A DNA stretch of 64,000 nucleotides from assembly GCA_030549495.1 (NCBI GenBank), contig JAUIRK010001056.1, positions 921,501 to 985,500 of the forward strand, written 5' to 3'. This document shows positions 36,501-47,900 of the stretch, one piece after another. The first letter of the stretch is position 1; every line of letters starts with the position of its first letter. This DNA is from Nectonema munidae. Lineage: Eukaryota > Nematomorpha > Nectonematoida > Nectonematidae. The translations under genes were made by a program, and so were the position numbers. The notes below the pieces were generated by a model. It was not told the DNA's origin. It saw only the letters and a program-made list of their open reading frames with translations, and did no database searches.

Positions 36501-39500
36501 CGTTTGAGGCATTATTATCATAAGATTGTCCCTTGCAATCATTGATAGAAATGTTATGTTCCTGTAGAAATCTAACAATTTTGCTGCCAAATTAGCGTAA
36601 GTTAATCGGTATGCGACTAATCAGGTGTGGAATCAACACTCACGCGTTCCTCACTTCTGTAATAATTATATCTTGTACTTCATTACCCATTAGGGTAATA
36701 AATTTATCGCATATCCTGGATGACAAGTATGACGTGTGAGCAGTTCCTTTGTTGGCTCCCTGCTTGATATGTTCGGAAAGAAATGGGTCATATTTAGCTA
36801 TCAACTCTAAACATCCAAGGCAGTTTCCGTTATGCACGGAATCAACTATCTTTTCACTTCCACGAAAGGGTTGACCTCGCGAGGCAAGCATTAACAACTG
36901 TTTGTAGAACTTTGCGCCAATACTGAGTTTCAGATTCGTACTGATCTGATATGCAATGCACTACTTTCATGTCTATTTAGGTCTCTTGAAGCGTATTTCC
37001 AATCATCATATCCAGTTGTAGCCAATCATGAAGTTTCATTTGTTGCCGATTTCGCAAATAACTTACTGGTAGTTGGTGAATAACAAAGCCAATTTCTCAT
37101 GGCTTTCTCTCCATTTAACTGTTCACGAAAAAAATAAAGATGTTATACAACGTCTCTTGAAAGATCCACCTTGGCAAGCCTTCTCTGTAGTGTAAAGTCA
37201 CCGTTAATGTGTTGACATTCCATTACTCCTTTTAGTTAAAAATGGTGTCGCAAACCTTCTGTCATTGTCCACTGTGCTACATCGTTTGAAAACAACACTG
37301 TTGTCCCTTCATTTGACGCAGAACCCATAACATTACGGTAACTTGGGTAGATGTGCTGGCATTAGCTTCTTCAAAGTCTGCAAGGTTGTTCATCGGGTTG
37401 GTCGGGTGTTTGTTGCATAGGCAAGCAAAAGTCTGTTATTTTCTTGGCACTAGCCAATACTTTTTGTAAATTTACTTCCTCTTCTTCTTTAGCCATGAAC
37501 TTTTCCCAACCACTACGATATCTATTCATTCTGCAAACATACATAATATTATTGAACGAATAGATACTGATGACACCAGTAGCATTACAAAAACGATTAT
37601 ATATTTGCATATATATTCATTTTTTCAATAAATGGGTCTTATTTTTTCAGTGGAAGCCGTGGACCTGTGGCTGCAGCCCTAATAGCCCCTACTGAATTAA
37701 TCTACATAATACTATTTAAGCAAAGGCATTTTGTTAAATGTAATTGACAATTTATTAGAACACTGCAAAATACAGATTTACTTTAACGCAATAAAGTACT
37801 TAGTTAGACAAAAACAAAGATATACACCAAATGAATAATGTTATATCTTTTGGTTACTCTCTTAAATGGAAGATTTAGTAATTCGTCATCCGGTCTCCAA
37901 TTATGACAAATATTTTTGCTTTCGGGGTTGTATGTCTTCATGTCTAAAATGCTTATTTTTTTAATTTAAATTATAAAATTTTTAAAAACCGCGAGATAAT
38001 AACTGGAGACTGAGAGAAAGCAACCAAATCCGGGAGTCTTCCGGTATTCAGATGATGTATAAAGGAGTTTACATAATACATTTTCTTTTTCTGAATTGTC
38101 TAATTTTGATTCAACTTTTTTAAAACTTAAATCATTTGAAAATTAGGAATTTACGCTCCTTATTTTCTCGTCTTTTTCTCCTACATTATGAATATGTTCA
38201 GTAAAACTATTTACTGAAAATATAAGCTTTACTAAGATTTACAAATGAACGTTACTCACTGGTAAATTTAATTTTTAATTGGCCTATTTTGGATAAATCA
38301 AATAAACGTTTTACTAAGATTGACAGGTGATCTTTACTCACTGGTTTAGACTTAGACGTAAAAGAATAGAAATTGACTTTTAAGAAAAAATAAATTAATT
38401 CTTTAGTTCATTTTGCTTTGCATAGTTCTGATGAACCAAATGATGAAGAAGAAATTGACATTGTTCTGCACGAAAACGGGCGCTCAAAGATATTTCGCAG
38501 AACTTCGCTTCACAGTGAAGGCAGTGATAAGCAGGAGGTTGAAAGTTTCGAAGAGCAACTCAACAACGAAATCGAAGAAAACTTCCAAAAATATCAACAA
38601 AGTTTGATTCTCAAATCTCAGCAAGAAAATTTGGCATCAAAATCTCCATCATCTACCAGTAATTTGTATCAATCATTTATTTTATATTAGCATGATTTTG
38701 ACTAAAAAATTTCCGTTTAATGTATCCATTTTTTGTATAAATTATATTAACTCTGTGCAAGGCTTAACTTATATTAAAGTGTCAAAAGGCATTTCTCCCC
38801 TCCACCCTCTAACGCCGGACTGAGATTAGACGTCGATCCTGGCTCCATATTTAAGAAAAAAGAGGTGAGGATGTCTATTTTTGCAAAAAGATTTTATAAT
38901 TACAATTTTATTTGAACCCACTCTCTCTGTCTAAAAAGCCACTAACATATAACCATATAGATTGTGAATTCTATACAACAGATTTGAGATTATCATAAAG
39001 AACCTTGTCAGTACTACAAGGTTTTTGTTGGAAATAAATTTGTTAATTTAACTTATCTCTAATAAAACTCATCCAATAGAGTTTTAAAAATAACACAACC
39101 ATTAGTGTTGAAGCACAACAATTAAAGTTGTATCCATATGACGCCAGTAAGAATCAATTAATTTCTTGAGAGAAATAAATTTTTTTTCAATTATTATTAT
39201 CGCAAGTATCACGTGATCATCATAGCAAACTTATTCTAGCTTGTTTAAATACAAAAGCCAATCATTAATTTATTAAATTATATTTTCATACATACTATCA
39301 AAGATATTTTGGAGGAGGTGGACCTTTTCACAGACGGGTCTGAGTCGTCTGTTCGATCCCGATCAGGGATCAGGATCAGGGCTCTAAGACCGTCTATATT
39401 TTAAATCGGACCAAACAGAGCTATACAATCTACAGAGCTCAATTGAGAACAAGTGCATCTTAATGCTGTTCAAAATCACTCTTCACAATGACTCTTTGAA

Positions 39501-41942
39501 AAAAGGATCTTTTTACTTAGCTTGACAAAATCTGTTAATATAATTAATAGCAGGGCGAAAAAAGTCAATTTTTCTTAAAAGAACAGAAAGTCATTGTAAA
39601 CTAGTTTTTCTTCTTATCAATAAAATTCAAAAATAATTTTGAAGTCAACAAAAATTTAAAAAACTATTTCTAAAAAAACAAAATATTAAATATTATTAAT
39701 TTAATATAATCTAAGGAAGAGGACTTTTTAATTAAAAATTTTGTGCAACAAGTTAACATTTTTTGATTATAAAGTCAAAAAACGATTTTTAAATCAAAAG
39801 TTATTTGCTCTGATTATATTAATTTAGTTATTTATGCTCATATATCTTTGTATAATATGCGTAATAGTACGATAAACCTATTTCTGAATATAAAAAATGT
39901 CTTGATGTGGGACCACGAAAAAATTTCACTAAAATCGATTGCCGAACTTATCTGACTTAAATACATGTAAAAATCTATTCTTCGATCTCGCTCAGAAGCT
40001 CTTCAACGTAGTCATTATTTGATTGCACCCTCTCAACAAGTTCAAATGCCCTCTAGAACTTGGTTTCTGTTCTTATAAATATTTTACTATCATTTTATAC
40101 AAGATGTAATTACTTGTACATATAATTAAATATTTTGTAAATGATATCTTCTCCAGTACAACCACATTTTAAGCTCGTTCAGCCATTGGTTATCCAAAAT
40201 TAATCGTTAGCTTTTCTTTTTGAATGAAATTTATTGTTGTGTATAAATGTAAATTTATATTTTTTTTAGAGAAAACACCTTCTAAATCAAAGGAAAGTCT
40301 CGAAGGCTTGCATTCAGATTCCAGTGAAGAATGTATTATATTTAAAATCAATTTTATATAATTGTGATATAAATGTGGTATCTTTTTTAAGCTTCTTTCC
40401 CAAATGATGATGAGTTCTACGACGAAAGAGTTGATCACGAAGATGCTCAATTCTTTAACGCCCTAAATATCGACAACAGCTCGTGCAAATCTTCAACAAC
40501 GGATGCTATTCTCAATTGTCCCAGTTGCATGGCTCTCTTGTGTGCAGATTGTCAAAGGTTGTGCAAAACGCTTCTTACTTACCTTTATTAAGTGATTTGA
40601 TATGAACTACCTTTAAAAATGGTCTGCTTTAAGGTATATGAAAAAGAAAAACACGATTCATTTTGGGCTAATCTCTATAAATTGCCTGCGTAATTTAAAC
40701 ATGACGGTAGAATCAAATGCTGAAAATAATGTTAACAATCTCGCCTTTTCTATTCATCATTTACTGGATTATAATAAAAACCATGTAAAAAAAACTTTTG
40801 ATTCTTAAAATTCTATCTTTTGTCGGTAATTATTTCAAATTTAGTAATTATTGTCAAATATTTATTTATAAAATAAATCACCCTACTGCTGATAACTATT
40901 TAAATCTTTTCCTCAATTTGCTTAATACTTGACAAGTTCTCAGCCAATTTTAAAATGGGCCTTAGTGTGTAAAATTTTGAAAATGAATTTTGATGTATTT
41001 GAAAATATTGTCCACGCTAAGATTAGAGTTAGTGTTAAGGTTATGTTTACTGTTAGCGCAATCGTACAAACATACATTTTTTGACATTCTTGACACAAAT
41101 TTTCTTATTTATTTGTATAAATTTGCATGTAAAATGAAGACATACTACACACACACATTGACATAGATACCCATACACTGTAGCTGATAATGATATGTAT
41201 TTCAATTTTCGTTTAAGCTACAAGCAGTTAGCACCAAATTTCGGGTATTAAATTCCCCAAAACTCGGGTGCGTTCAAGAAATGTTTTGGCTTATCTCGTA
41301 AATGCGATATAAAAAATTACTGTCAAAAGGCAGCTATCGCCGATACAAAATTGCATCACAGGTCCTTAGCGGAAGCACTCGTTATGACAAAATGAAAAAA
41401 ATGGATTTTATTGAGATAAAAGTTTTCAGTTTTAGGAAAAACATATCAAAGATAAAAAAACTAACTTATAAATTTTTTAAAAACATAACAAGAAAATTCA
41501 CTCATTTAAAACTTCCTGCCCAATAAATTGTTCACTCTATCCCTGTATACTGATATAAACATCAATTTAAGGAAATTAACTTTTGTTTGCGCTGCTGAAG
41601 CCTTTATACCAGGATGAAAAAGAAATGAATTCAAATTTCTCATTTTTTTTAAATAGACACGAATACTACAAAACACAGTACAGAGCGATGTTTGTCTTCA
41701 ATTGCGAAATTGAAGCGAATCAGACCATTTTGGCACCCCTACTCCCAGAATACAAGTCAGAGAAAAGAAACGTGTCACACGCAGAACGCGAAAGAGAGGA
41801 CGAGGCATCGCCGTCAAGCAGCCAAAATCGCGCGGAAGACGTGTTCAAGGCGGTCGTTTGCAGTGTCTGCAGGACGCAAATCGCCGCCTACGACAGCCAG
41901 AGTGTGTACCACTTTTTCAATGTGCTTGCGAGTTTCGCGTGA
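30444..41942 (+). CDS. EAPP: EAPP, E2F-associated phosphoprotein (5 exons)
   Basis: Coding exons: 30444-30541, 38426-38658, 40270-40332, 40392-40557, 41657-41942, giving 281 residues (human 285). All junctions use GT-AG and their phases agree. EAPP is a nuclear phosphoprotein that binds activating E2F factors and modulates E2F-driven transcription. The N-terminus LPSYDEIYCMQDLSDDDDDF matches the acidic family start. Exon 2 gives SDEPNDEEEIDIVLHENG, like human SEDEVDVLLHG. Exon 4 gives DAILNCPSCMALLCADCQ and exon 5 RHEYYKTQYRAMFVFNC, then VCSVCRTQIAAYDSQSVYHF and FNVLASFA at the C-terminus. The two CxxC pairs plus the later pair look like a zinc site. An in-frame TAA at 30429 supports the start. 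The first intron is 7.9 kb and full of transposons. LIN54 lies downstream, tail to tail. Confidence 0.93.
31563..31699. mobile_element. TTAA-flanked MITE (type B)
   Basis: 137 bp, termini TTAACCCATTTAAGGCCAAG and TTGGCCGTAAATGGGTTAA. The interior has three gcagac words and a ttccaaaatagaaa block; it is a close relative of the 27.2- and 17.8-kb copies. Confidence 0.8.
31987..32105. mobile_element. TTAA-family MITE (type A), diverged
   Basis: Starts at attgtggaccacaattttta and ends at actggtccccaaaacttta. The family blocks gactaatcgtaagctttctt and gaccgattttcatttctagg are in place; the TTAA ends are eroded. Confidence 0.5.
33164..33650. mobile_element. Non-autonomous hAT element
   Basis: The left end CAGTGTTTCTCAACG and the right end GGTTGAGAAACACTG are near-perfect inverted repeats. 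Both ends have gtgggcctgag-like subterminal words (aagtgggt, agtgggcctgagat). No convincing 8-bp duplication was found. Confidence 0.65.
34785..37694 (-). mobile_element. Near full-length hAT transposon (DUF4371/ZMYM1-like), decayed
   Basis: About 2.9 kb, inside EAPP intron 1, opposite strand. Left terminus CAGTGGTGGATTAGG; right terminus, reverse complemented, CAGTAGGGGCTATTAGGG. The minus strand keeps recognisable transposase pieces in order: an N-terminal charged segment (GWEKFMAKEEEEVNLQKVLA) near 37.5 kb, the DUF4371 block (LASRGQPFRGSEKIVDSVHN, SYLSSRICDKFITLMGNEVQ) at 36.64-36.90 kb, and the hAT C-terminal dimerisation region near 35.4-35.6 kb (TTGQDRLNALSLMCIESRLM, QSIDFSSIIDKVAS). 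Frames change between them, so it is not functional. No clear target duplication. Confidence 0.75.
38426..38658 (+). CDS. EAPP: EAPP exon 2
   Basis: Acceptor ttttgctttgcatag and donor TACCA|GTAATT. It encodes 77 full codons of an acidic and then coiled-coil-like segment (EVESFEEQLNNEIEENFQKY). Confidence 0.88.
38659..40269 (+). other. EAPP intron 2
   Basis: AT-rich. A partial type A MITE arm lies at about 40185-40245 (aaaattaatcgttagctttt, then ctttttgaatgaaattta), just before the exon 3 acceptor. A sequence near 39340-39372 resembles a tRNA B-box region but does not fold into a tRNA by eye. Confidence 0.4.
40270..40332 (+). CDS. EAPP: EAPP exon 3
   Basis: A 63-bp exon after acceptor ttttttttag, ending GAAGAAT|GTATTA. 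It encodes KTPSKSKESLEGLHSDSSEE, matching the family DSDSEDE region. The other AG two bases further on would bring a stop into frame. Confidence 0.8.
40392..40557 (+). CDS. EAPP: EAPP exon 4
   Basis: Acceptor atcttttttaag and donor CAAAG|GTTGTG. It carries the first zinc-ligand pairs, NCPSCMALLCADCQ, the most conserved part of the family. Confidence 0.92.
40558..41656 (+). other. EAPP intron 4
   Basis: 1.1 kb, no feature beyond a short CA-rich patch near 41145-41160. Confidence 0.4.
41657..41942 (+). CDS. EAPP: EAPP exon 5 (last)
   Basis: Acceptor ttttttttaaatag. It encodes HEYYKTQYRAMFVFNC and the C-terminal VYHFFNVLASFA, then TGA. AATAAA follows at 41972-41977. The exon is clearly GC-richer than the introns. 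Confidence 0.92.
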
Positions 41943-41971
41943 AAGCGCAGAATGCAGAAGCGATCAAGAAT

Positions 41972-41977
41972 AATAAA
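41972..41977 (+). promoter_or_regulatory. EAPP poly(A) signal
   Basis: AATAAA 30 bp after the EAPP stop; a second AATAAA lies at about 41992. Either could direct 3' end formation. Confidence 0.55.
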
Positions 41978-42596
41978 TCTTTTATTTAATGAATAAAGCA
42001 GTTATAATAATTATTGTAGTAGTGGTATTTAAATAATAAAAGTATAATCGCAGTGTGTCTAAGGTATGTATGTGTGTGTGTGTGTTAATTCCACAGAACA
42101 CCTTCAAATCTTCTGAAAGGTTTGGGTGAGAGAAGAGAAGAAGAAAGAAAAAAGATCCATTGATGATATAATAACATTGATTTATTATTGTACGCAAAAA
42201 ATAAAACAACAAAATTTAAAAATACAAGAAGCAACCGTTTTATGTACATGATAACATTTTTTCCACATGATGAGATGCGTTAGAAAAGCTTACAGCTAAA
42301 ATCTACTTTTAAAATAACTTAATTATCGCTTGTCAAACAAAAAACATGAAGTATTATTAATATCATAGTTATTAAATATATGTGGCTATAAAATATCGGG
42401 AGAACAAGGCACAAAGATGTTTTCTTTTAAAAAAATAAGAAATATATTAAAAAGATTTTTCACGCTTTTTCAAAGCTGAGACAGAGAGAATGTGTCTAAT
42501 CAAGGAAAAATAAAATGTCAATTCAATGATGGCGATGGTAAAAAACAGAGAAGAAGGAGGAAAAACTCCTCTTCCATAACGATAAAAGAGCGACCA

Positions 42597-42704
42597 TCAC
42601 TTTTCCTTGTCTTTGTCCTCTTTTCTATGTGCTCTTCTAAAATAGAAAAGGCATACAAATAACCATGCGATGTAGATTTTAAGGAAGAAAGGCATGGGTG
42701 TGTG
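42597..42704 (-). CDS. Candidate last exon of a small membrane protein
   Basis: On the minus strand, acceptor tatttccccctatgaaag is followed by 36 codons and a TGA. They read HTPMPFFLKIYIAWLFVCLF then YFRRAHRKEDKDKEK: one hydrophobic helix and a strongly basic C-terminal tail, as in ER membrane proteins with a cytosolic Lys-rich end. I do not know the family and see no upstream exon between here and LIN54. Another frame is open for 77 codons over the same bases. Confidence 0.22.
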   Translation of the reverse strand, partial: HTPMPFFLKIYIAWLFVCLFYFRRAHRKEDKDKEK

Positions 42705-43060
42705 CTTTCATAGGGGGAAATACGAGATGACGTGCTCGACGCAGGAAACATCCAAAAATCGCATACGTTCTTGAAGAAAAATAACGCGTAATGAAATCAA
42801 TCATATGACAACATAAAATGTTTTTTCTATTAATTAAATGTGATTTTTTAACGAAACGATGTGTTTCTCTCTACCAGTTGTATAAATGCATCTATAATGC
42901 TCAATTGGACAACAATGTCGCAAAAAATAAAGTTGTCTGTTCTAAGTTATATAAAAAGTGATTAAAAAAAGAAGTAGGCGATTCATTTTCAAAGTCGTAG
43001 GCCCTAAAAAAAAGGCTAAAAAGATTCGTTTATCTACGGAAGAATAAAATTAAGATAAAA

Positions 43061-43175
43061 AAGGTATTTTCATCGAAAAGGCACAATGCACCGCTTTTGT
43101 CGAACTATGAGCAAGGAAGGTTTGATGCTGGGTCGAATCTAAGACCTTGTGATATTGAATACAAGTATCTAGGCA
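43061..43175 (-). repeat. tRNA-derived SINE (copy 2, minus)
   Basis: Reverse complement shows aaggtcttagattcgaccca (B box region), then cttgctcatagttcgacaaa, agcggtgcattgtgcctttt and cgatgaaaatacc, the same order as copy 1. Confidence 0.65.
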
Positions 43176-43280
43176 TACAAACTTACGCTACTACCAAAAA
43201 ATTCATTGCAGCATTAATAAGTGTCATCAATAAAATTTAGGAATACACTCTACAATTTAAACCTAAGTTTAAAACACCTT

Positions 43281-43419
43281 GCTAAGGGTGGCATGGCAGG
43301 TTTGTTGAGATGATGAACTCAGCACGGATGCATCTGGGTTCGATTCCTCATCGATACCAATTTGTTTATAGTTTGACATAAGCGGTTCATCAGTGCCTTG
43401 TCAATGAAAAACACCAGGA
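43281..43419 (+). repeat. tRNA-derived SINE (copy 3)
   Basis: B box GGGTTCGATTCC near 43331 is followed by ttatagtttgacataagcgg and cagtgccttgtcaatgaaaa. The head is more diverged than in copies 1 and 5. Confidence 0.65.
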
Positions 43420-44238
43420 AAAAAGTGTATCCAACAATTTGCAAGCCTGAAGTAACTATTGTTTTATATGACAAATTTAGAACATCATCAAAGTATCATG
43501 AATCTAAGCACTGGCCGATGATATAAACAAAACTTTATGAAATGTTTTGATTTATGGCAATACAAATAAGATGAACTTCTATACTAATGTTTAAGAAGAA
43601 AAAAAGAATTTGCAATTATACACAATTCCTTATTAATAGCTTAATTTATAATATAACATAAATGATGTTTTAATACAAGAATCTGTCAACTTTTCTAAAA
43701 ATTAAATCATTTATTTTGATTCAAAAATTTTTTATCTATAAATTTGAACTGTTTAGTCATTTTGTTAAATGTATGCTTTAGAATAATTTTATACGCAATA
43801 GAAATTTCTTAATCGAAACAAAAACATATCACGAATTTGAGACTAAGATATTTTAATTATGCTTTAATAACGACAAATTTAAAGATGTCGCAAAAAATAG
43901 ATGCAGTCGGTTAAAGAAATTTCCTTTCCAAAAAGAACCGTAATGAAAATAGTGAAGGGTAATTTTTCTCGTAGACTATTTTACTCCCAATACTCAAAAG
44001 AAGTTAAAATTTGTTATAATAATTATAAATATTGTTTTTATCGTTTGCCTTAGGTTATAAGAAAACTCATAAAAAAAAAGGGTAGCAGGCGATTAATTTT
44101 CGAAAAACACTGATTATGATCGTTAGTGAATTGCTAGTTATTTTTAATAAACCGGGGTGAAATTGAGTGGGAGTCAAATTAGCAAGAACAGTCATGAAAA
44201 CATACAACACGTTTATAAATATGGCGATATACGAAGTT
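43420..44238. other. Spacer between EAPP and LIN54
   Basis: AT-rich, no gene or repeat recognised. Confidence 0.35.
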
Positions 44239-44369
44239 TTAAAGCCTTTGAGGACCAGTGGGACACGAGTGTCCTAAGAAATGAAAATCATCTGCTTTGA
44301 ACATATAAAATTCCATTAAAAAAGAAAGCAGACTATTAGTCTTCAAAAGTTTGGTCCTCAAAGGGTTAA
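44239..44369. mobile_element. TTAA-flanked MITE (type A), best-preserved copy
   Basis: 131 bp. Termini TTAAAGCCTTTGAGGACCAG and TTTGGTCCTCAAAGGGTTAA. The interior reads gtgggacacgagtgtcc, then tcatctgctttgaa, tataaaattccatt and aaagaaagcagac. It serves as reference for the type A family. Confidence 0.85.
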
Positions 44370-44572
44370 ACTTAGTGGCATAATTCCCAACTTGATTACT
44401 TCGAAGCAAACGTTCCACTTGCTCAACGCATGCAATTTAATTAGTGCAGTCCTTTTCTGCTCGCATTTACTACTTTTAGCGCTTTTTTAACTGATGCAGG
44501 TGAATTGTGGATCTTAAGGTAGCTTATAGTTCTGTCCTTTTTGAGGGATCTAATGAAGCAACGCTCTCAGAC

Positions 44573-44690
44573 ATTGGCCTTCGAAAATTGGTCGCCTGCT
44601 TTTCTTTTCTAATGAATTGTCTTGCAATTGAACGCAAACAATTTTAATCCGTTAGTCATTGGTGGAGCCATTGTGCCTGAAAGAGTTGAA
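44573..44690. mobile_element. Diverged type A MITE overlapping the 3' end of LIN54
   Basis: Aligned by eye with the reverse complement of the 44.24-kb copy: ggtcgcctgcttttcttttc, aatgaattgtcttgcaattg, gcaaacaattttaat, ggagccattgtgcctgaaag. Order and spacing of the family blocks hold, but identity is low. Bases 44609-44690 are also LIN54 coding sequence in the gene model. Confidence 0.5.
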
Positions 44691-44981
44691 GCATTTCTAG
44701 ATGATTTCTGCGCATCGTGCACGCCTTCTCTCCCCGTCCCCAGCAAGGCAGCGCAGTGAAAAAGAGAGTGATGCGTGATAGATATGATAACCGATTGAAT
44801 GGACAAAATTTTTTGCAAACACCTTCCGAATTCCTTGGTTATTGCACATTCCTGGAAGAAGTCGTTGTTGTTGCTGTCGCTGCCGCCGCTCGCAGACAAG
44901 TTGGTTAGCGAGAGCATCGCTTGGATCGCATTCGCCACCGTCTCATCCTTCAAGCAAAGGAAATGCGAGGCCTTATTACTC
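44609..44981 (-). CDS. LIN54: LIN54 last exon
   Basis: Acceptor cctttctctttatttag. Phase agrees with the preceding donor (AC + G). It encodes [20 protein letters not shown] and [18 protein letters not shown], then about 62 further residues that vertebrate LIN54 lacks. Roughly the last 27 codons and the TAG overlap a diverged MITE. Confidence 0.82.
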
Positions 44982-47900
44982 CTAAATAAAGAGAAAGGAT
45001 TCATCATCAATGCTCCCTTTGTTTTTCAACACTCTAGCGTAAAAATGGTTTATGCGATAACAAAATTATTTTACAGATTACGTGCCATTCTTGTGTGAAC
45101 ATGTCAAAAAATATAGACCTACATTTCTCAGCCGGCGTTCCTGGGAACCCTAGGGACCTGCAAAATGTTTCCCCAGGAACAAATGATGCTCTCATAATTG
45201 TGATATTATTGCTGTAACAAATGACTTTTTATTTACTTTTGGAAAAATATATTTTTAGGTACATCACATATCATTGCTTTTTTAAATTTTTAAGGGTTTT
45301 ATGTTTCGTTTTATTTGTCATTTGTCTTGAAGTAAGTAAAAGCATAACAATGATTACATTACACTCAGTTTTTTCAGCCTTATAAGAGGAATTAGAAAAT
45401 AGTTTATTCGTTGAAAATAAACTAATGAATTGAATTGAATTCTTTGACACTAGAAGTCAGTATATGAACATTTTTGACGATAGAAATTCGCGAGACGACA
45501 AGAAGAAGCACCTTTTGAAAATAAAATTTGGAAGTTTAGAAGAGAAATTAGATGTTTAAAATTTATCGTTGTAAAAAACGAATCATAAATATTAAATACT
45601 AGGTTTTGTATTGTTTAATGAGAAATAACAAAATTTCAGTTACAAAAACACGATTTGGTCTACAGCAGGGGTTCCCAACCGGTGGGTCAGGGAGTTTAGT
45701 AGAGAGGCCACCTAACCTCGTCCGAAAAGACTTAACTTGATAATAAATTTGTCATCATTACATTTATAAACTTTAGCAAATTTTGATCTCATTACAATGC
45801 ATCTTCTAACATCAATAAATGTGTTGGTTCCCATCTCATTTGTGCAGATTAATGAATCGGTAGTTTGTCAAAATGAAAAGTGTCTCTGTGTTCATCATAT
45901 TTTACGTATTTGCTGCCAATTTGCAGGGCCGCACCAAGAAAAAATTGGAGGTGCTAAAACTAAAAATTTGTATTTGTATTGTTGTTATTATTGATTATTA
46001 TCATTACATTTACACAAAATAAATTGTAAAAATTTATGTTCTCTACGAGTAAACTGGACTTAGACTTTGTTATTATGTTTGACATTTCAGCCTCGACATA
46101 TATTTATATGCTACCGGAATTCTTTGGAGAAAAATTTAATAGTATTATTTTAAGGGGAACTACGCTTTGATGGTCACTTCTTTCAAAACGGAGTTGCTAA
46201 TTCTATTCTGTGGATTTTGTCACATAAATTTTTTTTTCAAAAAACTCTTTACTCTATTTTATTTGAAAGAATTAAAATGTCTTTCTACATGTCTCAAGTA
46301 TTATTTTTATATTTTATATATTTCAAAAAGTTTCTCACTTTAGTTTTACTAATAAAAGCTTTTTAATTAATTGACTTATCATTAAATACTTATTTTTACT
46401 TTTTAGCATGAATAGAATGAGTCGATGAAATTGAAAATATTAATTTAAGAAAGAAGGATATATGACTAAAAATTATATGATGGCTCACGGTGTGCACCTT
46501 GTTCTAGAAGAAACGTAATAGCTAAAAAAAAAAAAGGATAGGGAAAGTGATAAAAACAAACGTCGAAGGAGAAAGGATATCGTGTGTTGTCAAGTCTTGC
46601 TTGATCCTTTTTGCTTCGGGCAGGAACATTTCTTCGGACATGAAAGGCATGATCCCGCCGTGCCTGCCGAACGCATTCATTTCATTGGCTTTTAAGTCCG
46701 CAGCTTCGACCAGATGCATGAGCGTCTTGCGCTCCACATTTTCTTCGTAGTTCTTGCAGCCGATGCATCGACACAGCGTGGAGCACATGATCTTGGCCTG
46801 TCAGCAAAAGTTTGAAAGAATGATAAGGAAAGAGGCGATGCTTAAAAGTACCTCGTAGCACTCGCAGTAATTCTTCAGGCAGCCAGATCGTTTGCAATTA
46901 CAGCCTTTGTTGTGTCTTCGTTGATATTCACCGTGCCTGCCTTTACCTATCACACACGAGGAATAAGCGTAATAATTAAATGTTTGAATGAGACCACATG
47001 TAAAAGAGTGCAGGTTGTCGAATATGCTATGCAAGTTCATCATTTTAATTCATATACTTTACATTACAACTAGAAGTTAACAAAAAAGTGTGTAAGATAG
47101 GAAGGATTGTATTCAGCTATGTGGAAGTCCATTTAAAAATACAAATTAAGTCAGTCGTTCACAAAGGAAGGGGGAGAATTTAACACAATTTATCAAAAGA
47201 AAATCTTAATTTAAATTCATATTTCTATAATAGTTGTAGACATTGGTTTAAAATAAGCGCTTTTTTAAGCTATATTAATTTTTATTCATAAAAACTATGA
47301 TATCTGCACCAGCCAATGCTTTATTAAATGAATTAAGCTTTATTTAAGGAATAAATCTGTTGAAATGCTTTTTCTAATAGAATCAATATTTCCTCGTGCA
47401 CAAAACATTGTTGAGGTAAATAAGGTGCTTCATGCAAGCATATTTCTTATGCAAATGTTAATAAATATTTTTTTAATCGTTTAGTGCTTTATATTTTTAT
47501 CATGTCTAATTTATCTTATTTAAAATTGAAGAGATTCATTCGAAGAAATAGCCAAAAATACACCAATTTCAAAATATAAACAATGGTATTTTTTTTAATT
47601 CAAATACTATTTTCTAAAAAAATTATTCATCTTTTATTTAAACTTTAAGATTACTTAATTAAAATATGATTAGATGAGGGGGAATAAAAATTTGATTGGA
47701 ATTTTTTATCTCAAGAAGTTCAAAAAGATTCATAGAGGTTTAAAAACCACAGATAGAGATAAATGCTTTTGTTCGACGCCTATATCTCGCGCTTTTATCA
47801 GTTGCCATTTAGAAATTTTAGGTGATTGTTATTCGCAAATATGCGTAATAATAAAACCACATGCTGTAAATTGAGCTGTTATCGAACTTCTTGCTTCCTA

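Larger units (their letters stand above)
30542..38425 (+). other. EAPP intron 1 (7.9 kb), transposon-rich
   Basis: Holds a type B MITE (31563-31699), a type A MITE (31987-32105), a non-autonomous hAT (33164-33650) and a near full-length hAT (34785-37694). The parts in between (30.55-31.56, 32.1-33.16, 33.65-34.78 and 37.7-38.4 kb) show no supported gene. Confidence 0.7.

Noticed and set aside
39320-39400. tRNA-like sequence with ctgttcgatcccgatc
   Set aside because: Has a B-box-like core but no acceptor or anticodon stem that pairs by eye; perhaps a repeat.
41302-41526. Lys-rich 74-codon frame in EAPP intron 4
   Set aside because: Lies inside an intron with firm boundaries; composition is AT-driven (Lys, Ile, Phe).
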